A DNA stretch of 64,000 nt, taken from positions 372,001 to 436,000 of the forward strand of contig NZ_CP016474.1 in NCBI RefSeq assembly GCF_001693255.1, written 5' to 3'. Position 1 is the stretch's first letter. Every line of letters begins with the position of its first letter. Below the pieces are notes generated by a model. It was not told the DNA's origin and did no database searches. It saw nothing but the letters and a program-made list of their open reading frames with translations. The translations under genes and the position numbers were made by a program. This document shows, piece by piece, positions 35,081 to 44,471 of this stretch. The DNA comes from Picosynechococcus sp. PCC 7003 (lineage in GTDB: Bacteria; Cyanobacteriota; Cyanobacteriia; Cyanobacteriales; MRBY01).

Positions 35081-36256
35081 ATGTTAAATCCTAATTTAGA
35101 CACTATAGAACTAACAAAGGATGACTACGAACGCTATTCACGGCACCTAATCTTGCCGGAAGTGGGCGTAGATGGACAAAAGAAGCTTAAAGCCGCCAGT
35201 GTCCTTTGTATCGGTAGTGGTGGTCTCGGCTCGCCATTACTGCTCTACCTTGCCGCTGCGGGAATCGGTCGGATTGGTCTGGTCGATTTTGATGTTGTAG
35301 ATTTTTCTAACCTGCAACGCCAAATCATCCACGGCACTTCTTGGGTTGGCAAGCCCAAAATCCAATCGGCCAAAAACCGGATCCTGGAAATTAACCCCTT
35401 CTGCCAAGTCGATCTCTACGAGACCCAGATTAATTCTAGTAATGCCCTCGACATTATCAAAGATTACGACATCGTTGTTGATGGGACGGATAATTTCCCC
35501 ACCCGTTACCTCACGAATGATGCCTGTGTTCTTTTAAATAAGCCCAATGTCTACGGCTCGATTTTCCGGTTTGAAGGCCAAGCCACCGTTTTTAACTACG
35601 AAGGCGGCCCCAACTACCGCGATCTGTACCCCGAACCCCCGCCACCAGGCATGGTTCCCTCCTGTGCAGAGGGTGGCGTCCTCGGTGTATTGCCAGGAAT
35701 TATTGGCACGATCCAAGCCACAGAAACCATCAAGATCATCCTTGGGGCGAAGAATACCCTCAGTGGCAGACTTCTACTTTTCAACGCCCTGGATATGAAA
35801 TTCCGGGAATTGAAATTACGTCCCAACCCAGAACGTCCTGTAATCGAAAAATTAATTGATTACGAACAGTTTTGCGGCATTCCCCAAGCAAAGGCAGCGG
35901 AGGCAGAACAGCAGGCAGCTATGGAAGAAATGACAGTTACGGAGCTTAAGGCGTTGTTGGACAGCGGTGCCGATGATTATGTGTTGATCGATGTCCGCAA
36001 TCCCCATGAATATGACATTGCCCAAATTCCGGGGGCGACGCTGATCCCTCTACCCGATATTGAACAAGGCGATGGGGTTGATCAGGTCAAGGAATTACTA
36101 ACAGAAGGGAAAAAGTTAATTGCCCACTGTAAGATGGGCGGCCGTTCAGCGAAAGCCCTCGGCATTCTCCAGGAAGCAGGAATTACAGGCATCAACGTCA
36201 AAGGTGGCATCAAAGCCTGGAGCGAAGAAGTTGATTCGAACGTACCTCTGTACTAA
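35081..36256 (+). CDS. moeB: MoeB/ThiF-type adenylyltransferase with C-terminal rhodanese domain
   Basis: 391 residues. E1-like adenylation domain (~15-265) with the nucleotide motif CIGSGGLGSPLLLYLAAAG, DFDVVDFSNLQRQ, DGTDNFPTRYL and the cysteine-bearing PSCAEGGVLGVLPG. A rhodanese domain occupies ~285-391 (LIDVRNPHEYDIAQIPGA, active-site loop HCKMGGRSAKALG). Such fusions adenylate and sulfurate ubiquitin-like sulfur carriers (MoaD, ThiS) for molybdopterin, thiamine or tRNA thiolation. A Zn-binding CxxC pair typical of MoeB is not obvious. The start ATG is at 35081, preceded by AT-rich sequence. A molybdoenzyme gene is present at 11658, a possible downstream client. Confidence 0.88.
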   Translation: MLNPNLDTIELTKDDYERYSRHLILPEVGVDGQKKLKAASVLCIGSGGLGSPLLLYLAAAGIGRIGLVDFDVVDFSNLQRQIIHGTSWVGKPKIQSAKNRILEINPFCQVDLYETQINSSNALDIIKDYDIVVDGTDNFPTRYLTNDACVLLNKPNVYGSIFRFEGQATVFNYEGGPNYRDLYPEPPPPGMVPSCAEGGVLGVLPGIIGTIQATETIKIILGAKNTLSGRLLLFNALDMKFRELKLRPNPERPVIEKLIDYEQFCGIPQAKAAEAEQQAAMEEMTVTELKALLDSGADDYVLIDVRNPHEYDIAQIPGATLIPLPDIEQGDGVDQVKELLTEGKKLIAHCKMGGRSAKALGILQEAGITGINVKGGIKAWSEEVDSNVPLY

Positions 36257-36328
36257 AAAACGCTTCGGTATCAGATTGTCTGCTGCCGCGAGCACCTGAA
36301 AATAATTCGATAATTTTGATTAGCAAAG

Positions 36329-36350
36329 CCCGTCCGTAGCGGGTTTTTTT
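36329..36350 (+). terminator. Intrinsic terminator after moeB
   Basis: CCCG (36329-36332) pairs with CGGG (36340-36343), followed by seven T. The stem is short but the U-tract is clear. Confidence 0.55.
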
Positions 36351-36381
36351 GTGGGTAAAAAATAAAAAAATCCTCCCCAAG

Positions 36382-36410
36382 AAAAAACCTCTCTTAGGTA
36401 TAGGAGAGGG
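36382..36410 (-). terminator. Intrinsic terminator of the sigma factor gene
   Basis: On the minus strand CCTCTC pairs with GAGAGG across a 10-base loop (stem 36404-36409 with 36388-36393), followed by six T (36387-36382). It lies about 85 bases beyond the sigma gene. Confidence 0.7.
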
Positions 36411-36494
36411 GCTACAGGGGGCAAAAGCGAAAAGAGGAATGAATTATTTATTAGGTTGGCGATCGCCAAATCCAGTAAAGATCAATCCGGAAGA

Positions 36495-37592
36495 TTAATA
36501 GAGCCAGCTTTTGAGGCGACGGGCCACCTGGGGACGCCGTAGCTTACGCATGGCCTTACTTTGGATTTGTCGTACCCGCTCCCGAGACAGATTAAACATT
36601 CCACCCACTTCTTCGAGGGTATGGGGCTGCTCAGAGGAGAGGCCATAGCGGAGGGCAATGACTTCTTTTTCACGGTCAGTGAGCACATCACCGAGGACAT
36701 CCCAAAGTTCCTGGCGCATCATCGCTTCACTCATCCGCTCTTCAGGGAGTTGGAGGCCATCGTCCTCGAGGAGATCAACTAATTCCGTGTCTTCACCTTT
36801 ACCCACACGGTGATTCAGGGAGAGGGATTGACGCCGGAGTTGAAGGAGTTGGTGGAGCTGATCAGCGGTAATATCAAGCTCTTGGGCGAGTTCCGCTTCG
36901 GTTGGGTTCCGTTGCAGGCTTTGTTTGAGAGTCCGTTGGGCTTTTTTGAGTTTGTTGAGCTTCTCGACGATGTGGATCGGCAAGCGGATCGTCCGGGCGT
37001 CGTTGGCAATAGTGCGGGTAATCGCCTGGCGAATCCACCAATAGGCATAGGTCGAGAATTTATAGCCTTTGTTGGGATAAAATTTTTCGGCGGCACGGTT
37101 CAGGCCGATCGCTCCTTCCTGGATCAGATCAAGGAACGGTACACCCCGGTTGAGATAACGCTTCGCAATGGAGACCACGAGACGCAGGTTGGAGCGAATC
37201 ATCTTCCGCTTCGCCACCCGGCCTTTGTAAAGGGCAGAATTGAGCTGTTTAACTGTTTCCAGACCGAGGACAGCAGCCCATTCTTCGTTGGTGGGCGATC
37301 GCCCGAGTTGTTCCTGAAGTTCGAGGCGACGCTCTTCGGCATCATTGAGGAACTTAACACTGTGGGCCAGTTGAATTTCTTCGTCTGGCTTGAGGAGGGG
37401 GTAACGGGCCATCTCTTTAAAAAAAGCACCGACGGTATCCTCATTGCGACTACGGACTCCCCGCAAATTTGTGAGTTCTGTCTCTGAAAATTCCGCTTCA
37501 ACCATTGAATTGCTCGATTCTAATTCAGTGGCTTGATGGCTATCTTGAGCATACACAGGGTCAAGACTGTTGGTTGTGGTTGTGTCGAACAT
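36495..37592 (-). CDS. Group 2 RNA polymerase sigma-70 factor
   Basis: 365 residues. Region 1.2 ([25 protein letters not shown]), region 2 ([44 protein letters not shown] and [19 protein letters not shown]), region 3 ([21 protein letters not shown]) and region 4 ([15 protein letters not shown]...[27 protein letters not shown]) are all present. The long acidic region 1.1 and nonconserved insert of primary sigma are missing, and the length suits the dispensable group 2 sigmas (SigB-SigE) used in stress, nitrogen or circadian responses. I cannot say which one. The long 5' gap (37593-38250) and a downstream terminator indicate a monocistronic, regulated gene. Confidence 0.9.
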   Translation of the reverse strand: MFDTTTTNSLDPVYAQDSHQATELESSNSMVEAEFSETELTNLRGVRSRNEDTVGAFFKEMARYPLLKPDEEIQLAHSVKFLNDAEERRLELQEQLGRSPTNEEWAAVLGLETVKQLNSALYKGRVAKRKMIRSNLRLVVSIAKRYLNRGVPFLDLIQEGAIGLNRAAEKFYPNKGYKFSTYAYWWIRQAITRTIANDARTIRLPIHIVEKLNKLKKAQRTLKQSLQRNPTEAELAQELDITADQLHQLLQLRRQSLSLNHRVGKGEDTELVDLLEDDGLQLPEERMSEAMMRQELWDVLGDVLTDREKEVIALRYGLSSEQPHTLEEVGGMFNLSRERVRQIQSKAMRKLRRPQVARRLKSWLY

Positions 37593-38250
37593 AATCCTAC
37601 GAAATAAAGAGTCAGGGGGTGTGTGGTGGGGAGCGAGGATTAGCTAAAGAAAAACAAAAATAATTAGATTCAATACCAAATAATCGTTTATCAGGATGCA
37701 GCTAAAACAATTTCAAGGAGCAGACAGTTCATTCCTTAGAACTGTTATACCTGTTTGAGCTCTGAGAGTGTAAATAAGCTTTTAATAAAAATCAACAATT
37801 GCAGCAATTAGTAAAGGTTTCTGGGAAAAATCCGAGACTTTTCCCAAAATCAATGTAGCAGACGGCTGAGTAGAATATGGTTTTGTTAAATACAAAATTA
37901 AGGTTTTGTTGAGTCGATCTTTTGTCCAGGGAAGTTGTGTAAACTTTTTTTAAATTGCTTGCCAAGCCTAGAAAGATCAGCTGTCCATCAAAATAGCTTG
38001 ACAGAGGAGACGGTCGGATCCTGTATTATCAGCAACACTTCTTTTAAGGATTATTTAATGTGATGTAATCCAGGGGAATTTAAGAAAATTTAGTTTTGAT
38101 TAGAAAATTAAATTCTCACAATTTACTTCTCACTTCACTCTGTCTAGGGTTGTATATAGAGAAAAATAATTGTGCTTATTTGAATTGATAAAAAATCATG
38201 GGGTATAGTGCTTTTGCAGTGAGTTTTGGGAATGCTAGGAGATTAGGGAT
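37593..38250. other. 658-bp AT-rich divergent intergenic region (sigma factor / priA)
   Basis: No credible protein gene or RNA. On plus, TTGACA at about 37999-38004 precedes TGTATTATC by about 18-20 bases, a possible promoter reading toward priA. A GGATCC site occurs at 38016-38021. The part near the sigma gene is rich in A/T tracts, as expected of a regulated promoter. PriA is preceded by GGAG at 38238-38241. Confidence 0.4.
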
Positions 38251-40662
38251 TTGGGTTGGCTTGAGGTCTTAGTTGATTGTGGTTATACACAGGGACTTTT
38301 TACCTATGGCGTTCCGCCAGAATTAACGGTGGTGCCAGGGGACATTGTGTTGGTGGGGTTTGGAGCGCAACAGGTGGGGGCGATCGCCATTCGTTTCAAC
38401 TCAGATCTCCCCCAGGGACTGGATCCCAAGCAAATCCGCCCGGTGCAGGGGATCGTTGCGCGGGGATTTTTTTCGCCTCATTATTGGCAGCTTTTGTTAC
38501 AGGTCGCCCAGGAATACCAAACGGATATGATGACGGTGGTACGGATGGCTCTGCCGCCGGGTTTATTACGGCGATCGCAACCCCGTGTTCGGCTCTTGAA
38601 AACCGATCTCGCCTCCATCGACATCGACTATTTACCGCCGACGGCACAGCAACTTTTACGTTTGCTCCAGCGGGGATCAACCCAGGACTATAGTGTAAAG
38701 TACCTCCAACGACAGATTAAATCGGTCTATCGTGGGATACAGGAGTTGGAAAAAGCGGGCCTCGCAGAGCGGTATTTGGCGGAACCCCAGATGATTCAAG
38801 GGCAGCGGCGCAAGTCGGTAAGTTATGTGGGCGAAAGGGAGGGGATCACGAAACGGCAACAGGAAATTTTGCTGGTGTTGCGCCATGAAGGGGGCGAAAT
38901 GTGGCTCTCGGAATTGGTGGGAGTGGCGAAAACAACGGCGGCCACGGTAGCGAAGATGGCAAAAATCGGTTGCGTGGCGATCGCCGAACGGGAGAAATTA
39001 CGCTTACACCGCGCTCCCGATCAAGATGCAGATCAAGCTAAATCTTTAACCGCCGCCCAACAGCAAGCCCTGAGAACAATTCAAAACATTCAAGGGTACG
39101 GGGAAGTTTTATTGCATGGGGTGACGGGATCTGGAAAAACCGAGGTTTATCTCCAGGCGATCGCCCCCCTGTTATCGCAACAAAAATCCGCCCTTGTGCT
39201 TGTGCCGGAAATTGGTTTAACGCCGCAATTGGTGGATCGCTTTCGGGCGCGGTTTGGCGATCGCGTTTTGACTTACCACAGCGGTTTATCGGCGGGGGAA
39301 CGCTACGACACATGGCGACAGATGTTACGCCCCGACAGTCAAATTATCATTGGCACCCGTTCCGCCATTTTTGCGCCCCTGCCCAATCTGGGGATGATCA
39401 TCCTCGACGAAGAACACGACAGCAGTTACAAACAGGATCAGCCTGCCCCCACCTACCACGCCCGCACCGTCGCTCGGTGGCGATCGCAGCAGGAAAATTG
39501 TCCACTCATTCTCGGTTCCGCGACCCCCGCCCTGGATACTTGGGTCAAATTTCAAACCGCCCAAAACCCAAATTACCATTACATTTCCCTGCCTGAGAGG
39601 GTACAGGCTCGTCCCCTGCCCCCCGTGGAAATTGTCGATATGCGCCACGAACTACGCGCGGGTAATTATTCCCTCTTTAGCCAGCCCCTCCGGCAAGCCC
39701 TCGAACGCATTGCCCAAACCCACGAACAGGGTATTTTATTTGTTGCCCGTCGCGGTCACAGCACCTTTGTGTCCTGTCGCAGTTGCGGCTACGTGATGGA
39801 ATGTCCCCACTGTGATGTGTCTCTTTCCTACCATTACGTTCAGGAAGGCAGTTTACCGCTATTGCGCTGTCACTATTGCGATTACAGCCAAGTGCAACCG
39901 AAACATTGCCCCGAATGCAATTCCCCCTTTTTTAAGTTTTTTGGTAACGGCACGCAAAAAGTCTTTCAGGCGATCGCCAAAGAATTTCCCCAATTGCGCT
40001 GTCTGCGGTTTGATAGTGACACCACCCGTCGCAAAGGGGCACACCGCGATTTACTGGGACAATTTGCGCGGGGTGAGGCGGATATTTTACTGGGAACCCA
40101 AATGCTCACGAAGGGTTTAGATGTGGCGCAGGTGACCCTTGTGGGGGTGATTGCCGCCGATGGTTTGTTGCACCAAAGCGATTATCGGGCGGCGGAAAGA
40201 ACGTTTCAGACCTTAACGCAGGTGGCGGGTCGGGCTGGTCGAGGCGATGAACCAGGACAAGTGATTATTCAAACCTATTCCCCAGAGCATCCGGTGATCC
40301 AAGCGGTGAAAACCCATGACTACCTGACCTTTGCCCAGCGGGAAATGAGTCAGCGTCAGGAATTAGATTATCCCCCCTTCGGCAAATTAGTTTTACTACG
40401 TTTTAGTGGGGAAAACCATGATCAAGTGCGCTACACCGCCGAGGCGATCGCCGAAAAATGCTTCCCGCTGCTCGAACCGGAAGACGAGCTATTGGGGCCA
40501 GTTCCAGCGAATATTCTGCGGGTGGCACGACGTTACCGTTGGCAGGTGGTTTTGAAATTTCCCCAGAGCAAAACCGAGGTTCCCGATCTAACTTTTTTGC
40601 GAGAATTTTGTCCCCGTACAGTGAGTCTTTCGATTAATGTTGACCCGCTATACATTGATTAG
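38251..40662 (+). CDS. priA: Primosomal protein N' (replication restart helicase PriA)
   Basis: 803 residues; a 3'-5' DNA helicase that restarts stalled forks. The DNA-binding N-terminal domain starts WLEVLVDCGYTQGLFTYGVP. The helicase core has Walker A GVTGSGKTEVYL, Walker B LDEEHDSSYKQ, GSATPALDTW, and motifs V/VI (GTQMLTKGLDVAQVTLVG, QVAGRAGRG). Eight zinc-ligand cysteines lie in C-R-S-C, C-P-H-C, C-H-Y-C and C-P-E-C pairs. The start is TTG: GGAG lies 9 bases upstream, an in-frame stop (TAG 38236) precedes it, and no ATG or GTG is nearby. This is a clear case of a TTG start decided by its ribosome binding site. Confidence 0.93.
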   Translation: MGWLEVLVDCGYTQGLFTYGVPPELTVVPGDIVLVGFGAQQVGAIAIRFNSDLPQGLDPKQIRPVQGIVARGFFSPHYWQLLLQVAQEYQTDMMTVVRMALPPGLLRRSQPRVRLLKTDLASIDIDYLPPTAQQLLRLLQRGSTQDYSVKYLQRQIKSVYRGIQELEKAGLAERYLAEPQMIQGQRRKSVSYVGEREGITKRQQEILLVLRHEGGEMWLSELVGVAKTTAATVAKMAKIGCVAIAEREKLRLHRAPDQDADQAKSLTAAQQQALRTIQNIQGYGEVLLHGVTGSGKTEVYLQAIAPLLSQQKSALVLVPEIGLTPQLVDRFRARFGDRVLTYHSGLSAGERYDTWRQMLRPDSQIIIGTRSAIFAPLPNLGMIILDEEHDSSYKQDQPAPTYHARTVARWRSQQENCPLILGSATPALDTWVKFQTAQNPNYHYISLPERVQARPLPPVEIVDMRHELRAGNYSLFSQPLRQALERIAQTHEQGILFVARRGHSTFVSCRSCGYVMECPHCDVSLSYHYVQEGSLPLLRCHYCDYSQVQPKHCPECNSPFFKFFGNGTQKVFQAIAKEFPQLRCLRFDSDTTRRKGAHRDLLGQFARGEADILLGTQMLTKGLDVAQVTLVGVIAADGLLHQSDYRAAERTFQTLTQVAGRAGRGDEPGQVIIQTYSPEHPVIQAVKTHDYLTFAQREMSQRQELDYPPFGKLVLLRFSGENHDQVRYTAEAIAEKCFPLLEPEDELLGPVPANILRVARRYRWQVVLKFPQSKTEVPDLTFLREFCPRTVSLSINVDPLYID

Positions 40663-40689
40663 TAGGGGTTTACCGTGGTAAACCCCTAC
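40662..40689. repeat. Perfect 13-bp palindrome touching the priA stop codon
   Basis: GTAGGGGTTTACC (40662-40674), loop GT, then the exact inverse complement (40677-40689). The last base of the priA stop is the first base of the palindrome. GTAGGGGTTTACC-type palindromes are interspersed in many cyanobacterial genomes. No T-run follows, but it may still affect the 3' end of the priA transcript. Confidence 0.8.
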
Positions 40690-40729
40690 CAAAATTATTC
40701 AGAATGACGATACAACTTAAAGCCCAACA

Positions 40730-41593
40730 TTAAGCCGTAATTTTCATGCTGATATCGAGCCACGGTGCACGGGTGATCGTCGCACTGGTGGAAATATAAT
40801 CGATCCCCGTCAATGCCACTTCCCGCAAGGTCTCAAGGGTGATATTGCCGGACGCTTCCAATTTCAGACGCGGGTTTTTTTCCCGTAACTGGGGGATTAA
40901 ATCTGCCATCATGTCCACGGACATATTATCCAACATCAAAATATCTGCCCCCGCCGTCACTGCCTCAAACGCTTGCTCAGGAGTTTCCGCTTCCACTTCA
41001 ATCGCCAAGGGATAGGGCATATTTTGCCGCACAAGGGCGATCGCCTGCGAAATTCCCCCTGCCGCCTGAATGTGGTTGTCCTTGATCATCACCGCATCAT
41101 CCAGCCCGAAACGATGGTTTTGTCCGCCGCCCACCTGCACCGCATATTTTTCCAGCAGACGTAAACCGGGGGTTGTTTTGCGCGTATCCACCAACTGTGT
41201 CGGCAAATCAGCAATTTTATCTACATACTGCGCCGTCATCGTCGCGATCCCACTCAAGCGCATCAAAATATTTAACGCGACCCGTTCTCCCATGAGCAAA
41301 ATATCGAGGGGAGCGGTCATCGTGGCAATTAAATCCTTAGGCTGTCCCGAGACACCTTCAGATAAAACCGTTTCAAACTGAAAATGCTGGGGATCAAGCA
41401 ACTGGAACACCCGCGTTACTAAGGGTAAACCCGCAACCCGACCATCCGCTTTCAAAATCAATTGCGCCTGACCGATGGGGGCTTGGGTATGTGCAAAAAG
41501 AGATTGAGTCGTGCGATCGCCGCGTCCGAGATCTTCCTGTAACCATTGTTGGAGAAGGGGATCAATAATGATCCAAGGGGGTAAGGTTGCCAT
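40730..41593 (-). CDS. nadC: Nicotinate-nucleotide pyrophosphorylase (quinolinate PRTase)
   Basis: 287 residues. Converts quinolinate and PRPP to nicotinate mononucleotide, CO2 and PPi in NAD synthesis. Conserved stretches: WLQEDLGRGDRTTQSLF, LNILMRLSGIATMT, VDTRKTTPGLRLLEKYAVQVGGGQNHRFGLDDAVMIKDNH, IEVEAETPEQAFEAV, DILMLDNMS and LEASGNITLETLREVALTGIDYISTSA. All substrate-binding Arg, His and Lys residues appear present. nadA and nadB are not nearby. It is followed upstream on the same strand by a small DUF2973 gene (5 bases away), suggesting cotranscription. Confidence 0.95.
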   Translation of the reverse strand: MATLPPWIIIDPLLQQWLQEDLGRGDRTTQSLFAHTQAPIGQAQLILKADGRVAGLPLVTRVFQLLDPQHFQFETVLSEGVSGQPKDLIATMTAPLDILLMGERVALNILMRLSGIATMTAQYVDKIADLPTQLVDTRKTTPGLRLLEKYAVQVGGGQNHRFGLDDAVMIKDNHIQAAGGISQAIALVRQNMPYPLAIEVEAETPEQAFEAVTAGADILMLDNMSVDMMADLIPQLREKNPRLKLEASGNITLETLREVALTGIDYISTSATITRAPWLDISMKITA

Positions 41594-41598
41594 CGGTT

Positions 41599-41910
41599 CT
41601 AGGCATCCTCTTCCTGGTTATTTTCACCACTCGGCGATGAGTTGTATAAATTGTCTAGCCGTTGCCTCGCGTCTTCCACATCCAGCGATCGCACCACCAA
41701 CAAAGGCTCATTAATCGGTTGACCCAAGTCATCAACCATTTCTGGGTGGGGGGTCGGCCGGGGCCGTTGGGATTGTGTTCCTTGGGCATTGCTCTGAAAA
41801 TTTGGATAAACCCTTGTTTCATTACTCAGCATCATAAAGCTGCGCACCAAGTTCACCGCTGCGATGGTGGCGATAATTCCAAATGCCAAAATAAACAAGA
41901 AATGAAACAT
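41599..41910 (-). CDS. DUF2973 family membrane-anchored protein
   Basis: 103 residues from ATG 41910. One N-terminal transmembrane helix (MFHFLFILAFGIIATIAAVNLVRSF) is followed by the conserved MMLSNE turn, then a Gln/Pro-rich region and a conserved HPEMVDDLGQPINEPLLVVRSLDVEDARQRLD block. This combination is the cyanobacterial DUF2973 family. Function unknown. An upstream in-frame ATG at 41952 would add 14 residues unlike the family. It precedes nadC by 5 bases. Confidence 0.75.
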   Translation of the reverse strand: MFHFLFILAFGIIATIAAVNLVRSFMMLSNETRVYPNFQSNAQGTQSQRPRPTPHPEMVDDLGQPINEPLLVVRSLDVEDARQRLDNLYNSSPSGENNQEEDA

Positions 41911-42069
41911 TATTAATCTGTGCCTCGCTTCAATAGCAGCAATTCGGTGCAAAATAAAGGGCTACGCTCTGCTTAGGTCTATTATCTCGAAAAAATTCCC
42001 GTCTGGCAAAGGGCGATCGCCTTTGGGGATCAAAGGCTAAGTATTTATCCTTAACGATTCCCCAGAATT

Positions 42070-43365
42070 TCAATGGGCGTCCTGGTGACGCACTGGTGGT
42101 AGCTCATAGCCCGAATCCACCGTTGTTAAGTGCAACAAATCACCGATCATCAGCGTTAATTTATGAGCTGCTCCCGCCTCACCGCGACAAGCCTGGAGGG
42201 ATGCTTGCATGGCCGTGAGCTTTTCAGGATGGTCTAAATAATCTAATACCAATGCCCCTAAGGTTTCTGGGTCTAGTTCCCCCAGCAGCTCCGGCACAAT
42301 GTCTTTTTTTGCCCAAATATTCGGCCAAGCATAACGTACCTGGTGTTTGCGAGCATGGGTAATAATGCGTCGATTAAGCCAGCGCACAAACAAAGTTCCT
42401 AACCAAGGAATTTTCGCAATGAGACCAGGAATACCATCCCAAGCGCGCATTGCATCCAATTGTTGGGTCGGCAAAAGTACCAGCATCGGCAGGCCCAAAG
42501 CCCCCAATTCGGCTGTATTGGCCCCCACGGTGGTAAGACAAAGCTGACATTGCCGTAGGGCGTGGTGGGCGGGAAAATCGGTGATTAGTTGAATCTGCGT
42601 ACCATCGGCAGCCTGTAAATAAGGTTGATCCCCAGCGTGGTAAAGCTCAAGGGCAGGAGCGGCGAAACGTTTTACCAAGGGATTTTGTTGGCGATCGCCA
42701 TAGTGCAGTAGCGTTTGCACCGTGATGGTCGGGGCCACAGGGAGCAGAAATTGCACCTCTGGGCGTTGGCGGCGGATCACACTGGCGGTGGCCACGAGTA
42801 AAGGGACTCCCTGGGCGAGTTTCATCCCCTTAGAACCCGGTAGTAGACCGATAATTGGTGTGGTGCTGGTTTGCTGTTCCTCCTGGGTGATATCCACCAT
42901 CAGATCCCCGACCACTTGAAATTTAGCCTGGTACTTGGGAGGGATTTTCGCTAAAACCTGGGCATTCATCACCCCAAAGCCATCGATCCAGCGCCACCAG
43001 CGGGCTTCCCACTCGGCGTAAATCAGGGTTTTAAAGCCGAGGCGCTTACCAATGACTAAGGGAAAAAATTGATCCCCACCGAGGAAAAGCACCACCCCCT
43101 GGGAAAACCAAGACCAAGGTTCGGCGGTTTTTCCCCAGAGCAGAAACGGAAAAAAATGCTTTGCGGCCTGGACACGGTCTACTTCGGGGTAGCTCCGGGC
43201 GATCGCCGCTTCTTGACCCGTGCTGTGGGAACAGGGTGCCAGGATTACAGAAATGCGCGGCAGACTTCCCCAATGGGCGCGCACGGCTTGCACGACAGGA
43301 CGGAGCCAAGTGGTCACTTCGCCAGGGCCATTGGTGAGGATAATCAGATCAAAGGGCTGGGCCAT
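42070..43365 (-). CDS. LpxB-like (lipid-A-disaccharide synthase-related) glycosyltransferase family protein
   Basis: 431 residues. Cyanobacterial conserved protein distantly related to LpxB and MurG-type GT-B enzymes: DLIILTNGPGEVTTWLRPVVQAV at the N-terminus, PCSHSTGQEAAIARSYPEVD, LFLGGDQFFPLVIGKRLGF, VVGDLMVDIT, IIGLLPGSKGMKLAQGVP and CLTTVGANTAELGALGLPMLVLLPTQQLDAMRAW. The C-terminal GT-B donor-side pattern (GSKG..., NTAELGALG) is intact. True LpxB is about 380 residues and normally sits with lpxA, lpxD and fabZ, so this is probably a paralogue with another, unknown substrate. Same strand as its neighbours 43382 and 44461. Confidence 0.75.
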   Translation of the reverse strand: MAQPFDLIILTNGPGEVTTWLRPVVQAVRAHWGSLPRISVILAPCSHSTGQEAAIARSYPEVDRVQAAKHFFPFLLWGKTAEPWSWFSQGVVLFLGGDQFFPLVIGKRLGFKTLIYAEWEARWWRWIDGFGVMNAQVLAKIPPKYQAKFQVVGDLMVDITQEEQQTSTTPIIGLLPGSKGMKLAQGVPLLVATASVIRRQRPEVQFLLPVAPTITVQTLLHYGDRQQNPLVKRFAAPALELYHAGDQPYLQAADGTQIQLITDFPAHHALRQCQLCLTTVGANTAELGALGLPMLVLLPTQQLDAMRAWDGIPGLIAKIPWLGTLFVRWLNRRIITHARKHQVRYAWPNIWAKKDIVPELLGELDPETLGALVLDYLDHPEKLTAMQASLQACRGEAGAAHKLTLMIGDLLHLTTVDSGYELPPVRHQDAH

Positions 43366-43381
43366 GGTTGCTCAAAAACCC

Positions 43382-44173
43382 CTAGACCTGCTCTTTAACC
43401 AAAGATTTACGGGCTTGCTGCTGCCTGGTTCGGTTGAGGGGCCGCCGAGATTTTTGTAGTTGCAAGGGTTTCGGAGAGGGGACTTGGGGCCTAGTGTAGA
43501 GGCGCAGTGTTCCTAAGAGAGCTTCCCGCAGGGGCTTTTCTTTTTCCTGCTGCCAGCTTAATTGCAAAAAGGTATGGAGGGTCTGCCGCTGTTCTCCCGT
43601 CAGTCGTTGTTGTTGTAACAACTGCCGCAATTGACGAATCGCGTATAGCCGACGGACACTGCTGCGATCGCCTAAATTTTCAAGGGCTTGTTCAAATTGA
43701 TTCTGGGGAGATTGATACTGCCAGTGGCGACTGAACAAGAGGGCAAACATCGCACTCATCATTAACCCTTGGATAAGCATCACACTGGTTAGCCAATGGT
43801 TAGACATGGATTGCCAAAAGGCGATCGCCCCATAACTCAGCAAAACCGTAAGACTGCCACCCATACCCGCCAGGAGTAACCGTCGGTGGCGACTATGCCA
43901 GAGCCGATAGCCTTCTTCTAGGTACTTCTGCCAGGGCCAGGTTTCAAAAAGATAGATCGCGGCCATTGCTCCAGATCCCAAGGCGATCGCCACTAGCAGT
44001 TGCCATTGCCAGAGCCAAAGACTGGTAATGCCGACGCCCAATCCCCCGATTTTGGCCACCCCAAGCCAGTCCACAGACCGACTGAGGGCGAACCACCGAC
44101 GTTGGCGCTGACTGAAACGACGCGCCTTCGCAATTAGAGTAGGAGAGGATCGTAAGCGAAAGGACTTAGACAC
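43382..44173 (-). CDS. Membrane protein with C-terminal helical (armadillo-like) domain
   Basis: 263 residues. Four hydrophobic helices are visible: ~40-60 (IGGLGVGITSLWLWQWQ), ~60-78, ~100-120 and ~125-150. They are followed by a helical, Gln/Arg-rich region (RRLYAIRQLRQLLQQQRLTGEQRQTL...) and a very basic C-terminus. Cyanobacterial homologues are described as armadillo-type fold proteins. Function unknown. It precedes the LpxB-like gene by 16 bases on the same strand, so the two are likely cotranscribed. Confidence 0.65.
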   Translation of the reverse strand: MSKSFRLRSSPTLIAKARRFSQRQRRWFALSRSVDWLGVAKIGGLGVGITSLWLWQWQLLVAIALGSGAMAAIYLFETWPWQKYLEEGYRLWHSRHRRLLLAGMGGSLTVLLSYGAIAFWQSMSNHWLTSVMLIQGLMMSAMFALLFSRHWQYQSPQNQFEQALENLGDRSSVRRLYAIRQLRQLLQQQRLTGEQRQTLHTFLQLSWQQEKEKPLREALLGTLRLYTRPQVPSPKPLQLQKSRRPLNRTRQQQARKSLVKEQV

Positions 44174-44270
44174 AAAAACAGTCTAGGGATGAGTAATATC
44201 GACAGAGGGCTTCCTAAATCAGGAAAAATTCTTTTTAAGCATACCGTACTTACCAGAGGAGAGAAATCCC

Positions 44271-44471
44271 CTAGCCGCGACGGATGCCACTAAACCAGTA
44301 ACCCAAGACAAAACCCAAGATTAAGGCCCACATTTGCCCACTATCGACGAAATTTTGAAAGCCATCACGGATTTGACCCAAAATATCAGGATCTTCGACG
44401 TAACCTACCTGGGCGATCACAATTTGCTCAGATGCTACGGATGATGGAGGCAGAAGGGACTTAGCAATCAT
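44271..44471 (-). CDS. Small membrane protein overlapping the RsbU-type phosphatase gene (66 aa)
   Basis: From ATG 44471 the product is 66 residues: an N-terminal half with a moderately hydrophobic start (MIAKSLLPPSSVASEQIVIAQVGYVEDPDILGQIRDGFQNF) and one C-terminal transmembrane helix (MWALILGFVLGYWFSGIRRG). Its first 11 bases overlap the end of the phosphatase gene, which suggests translational coupling. I do not recognise a family. An in-frame upstream ATG at 44522 would lie deep in the phosphatase gene. Confidence 0.6.
   Translation of the reverse strand: MIAKSLLPPSSVASEQIVIAQVGYVEDPDILGQIRDGFQNFVDSGQMWALILGFVLGYWFSGIRRG

Noticed and set aside
36810-37487. 225-codon plus-strand open frame
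   Set aside because: Exactly antisense to the conserved sigma-70 gene; the frame mirrors its codon pattern and has no family similarity.
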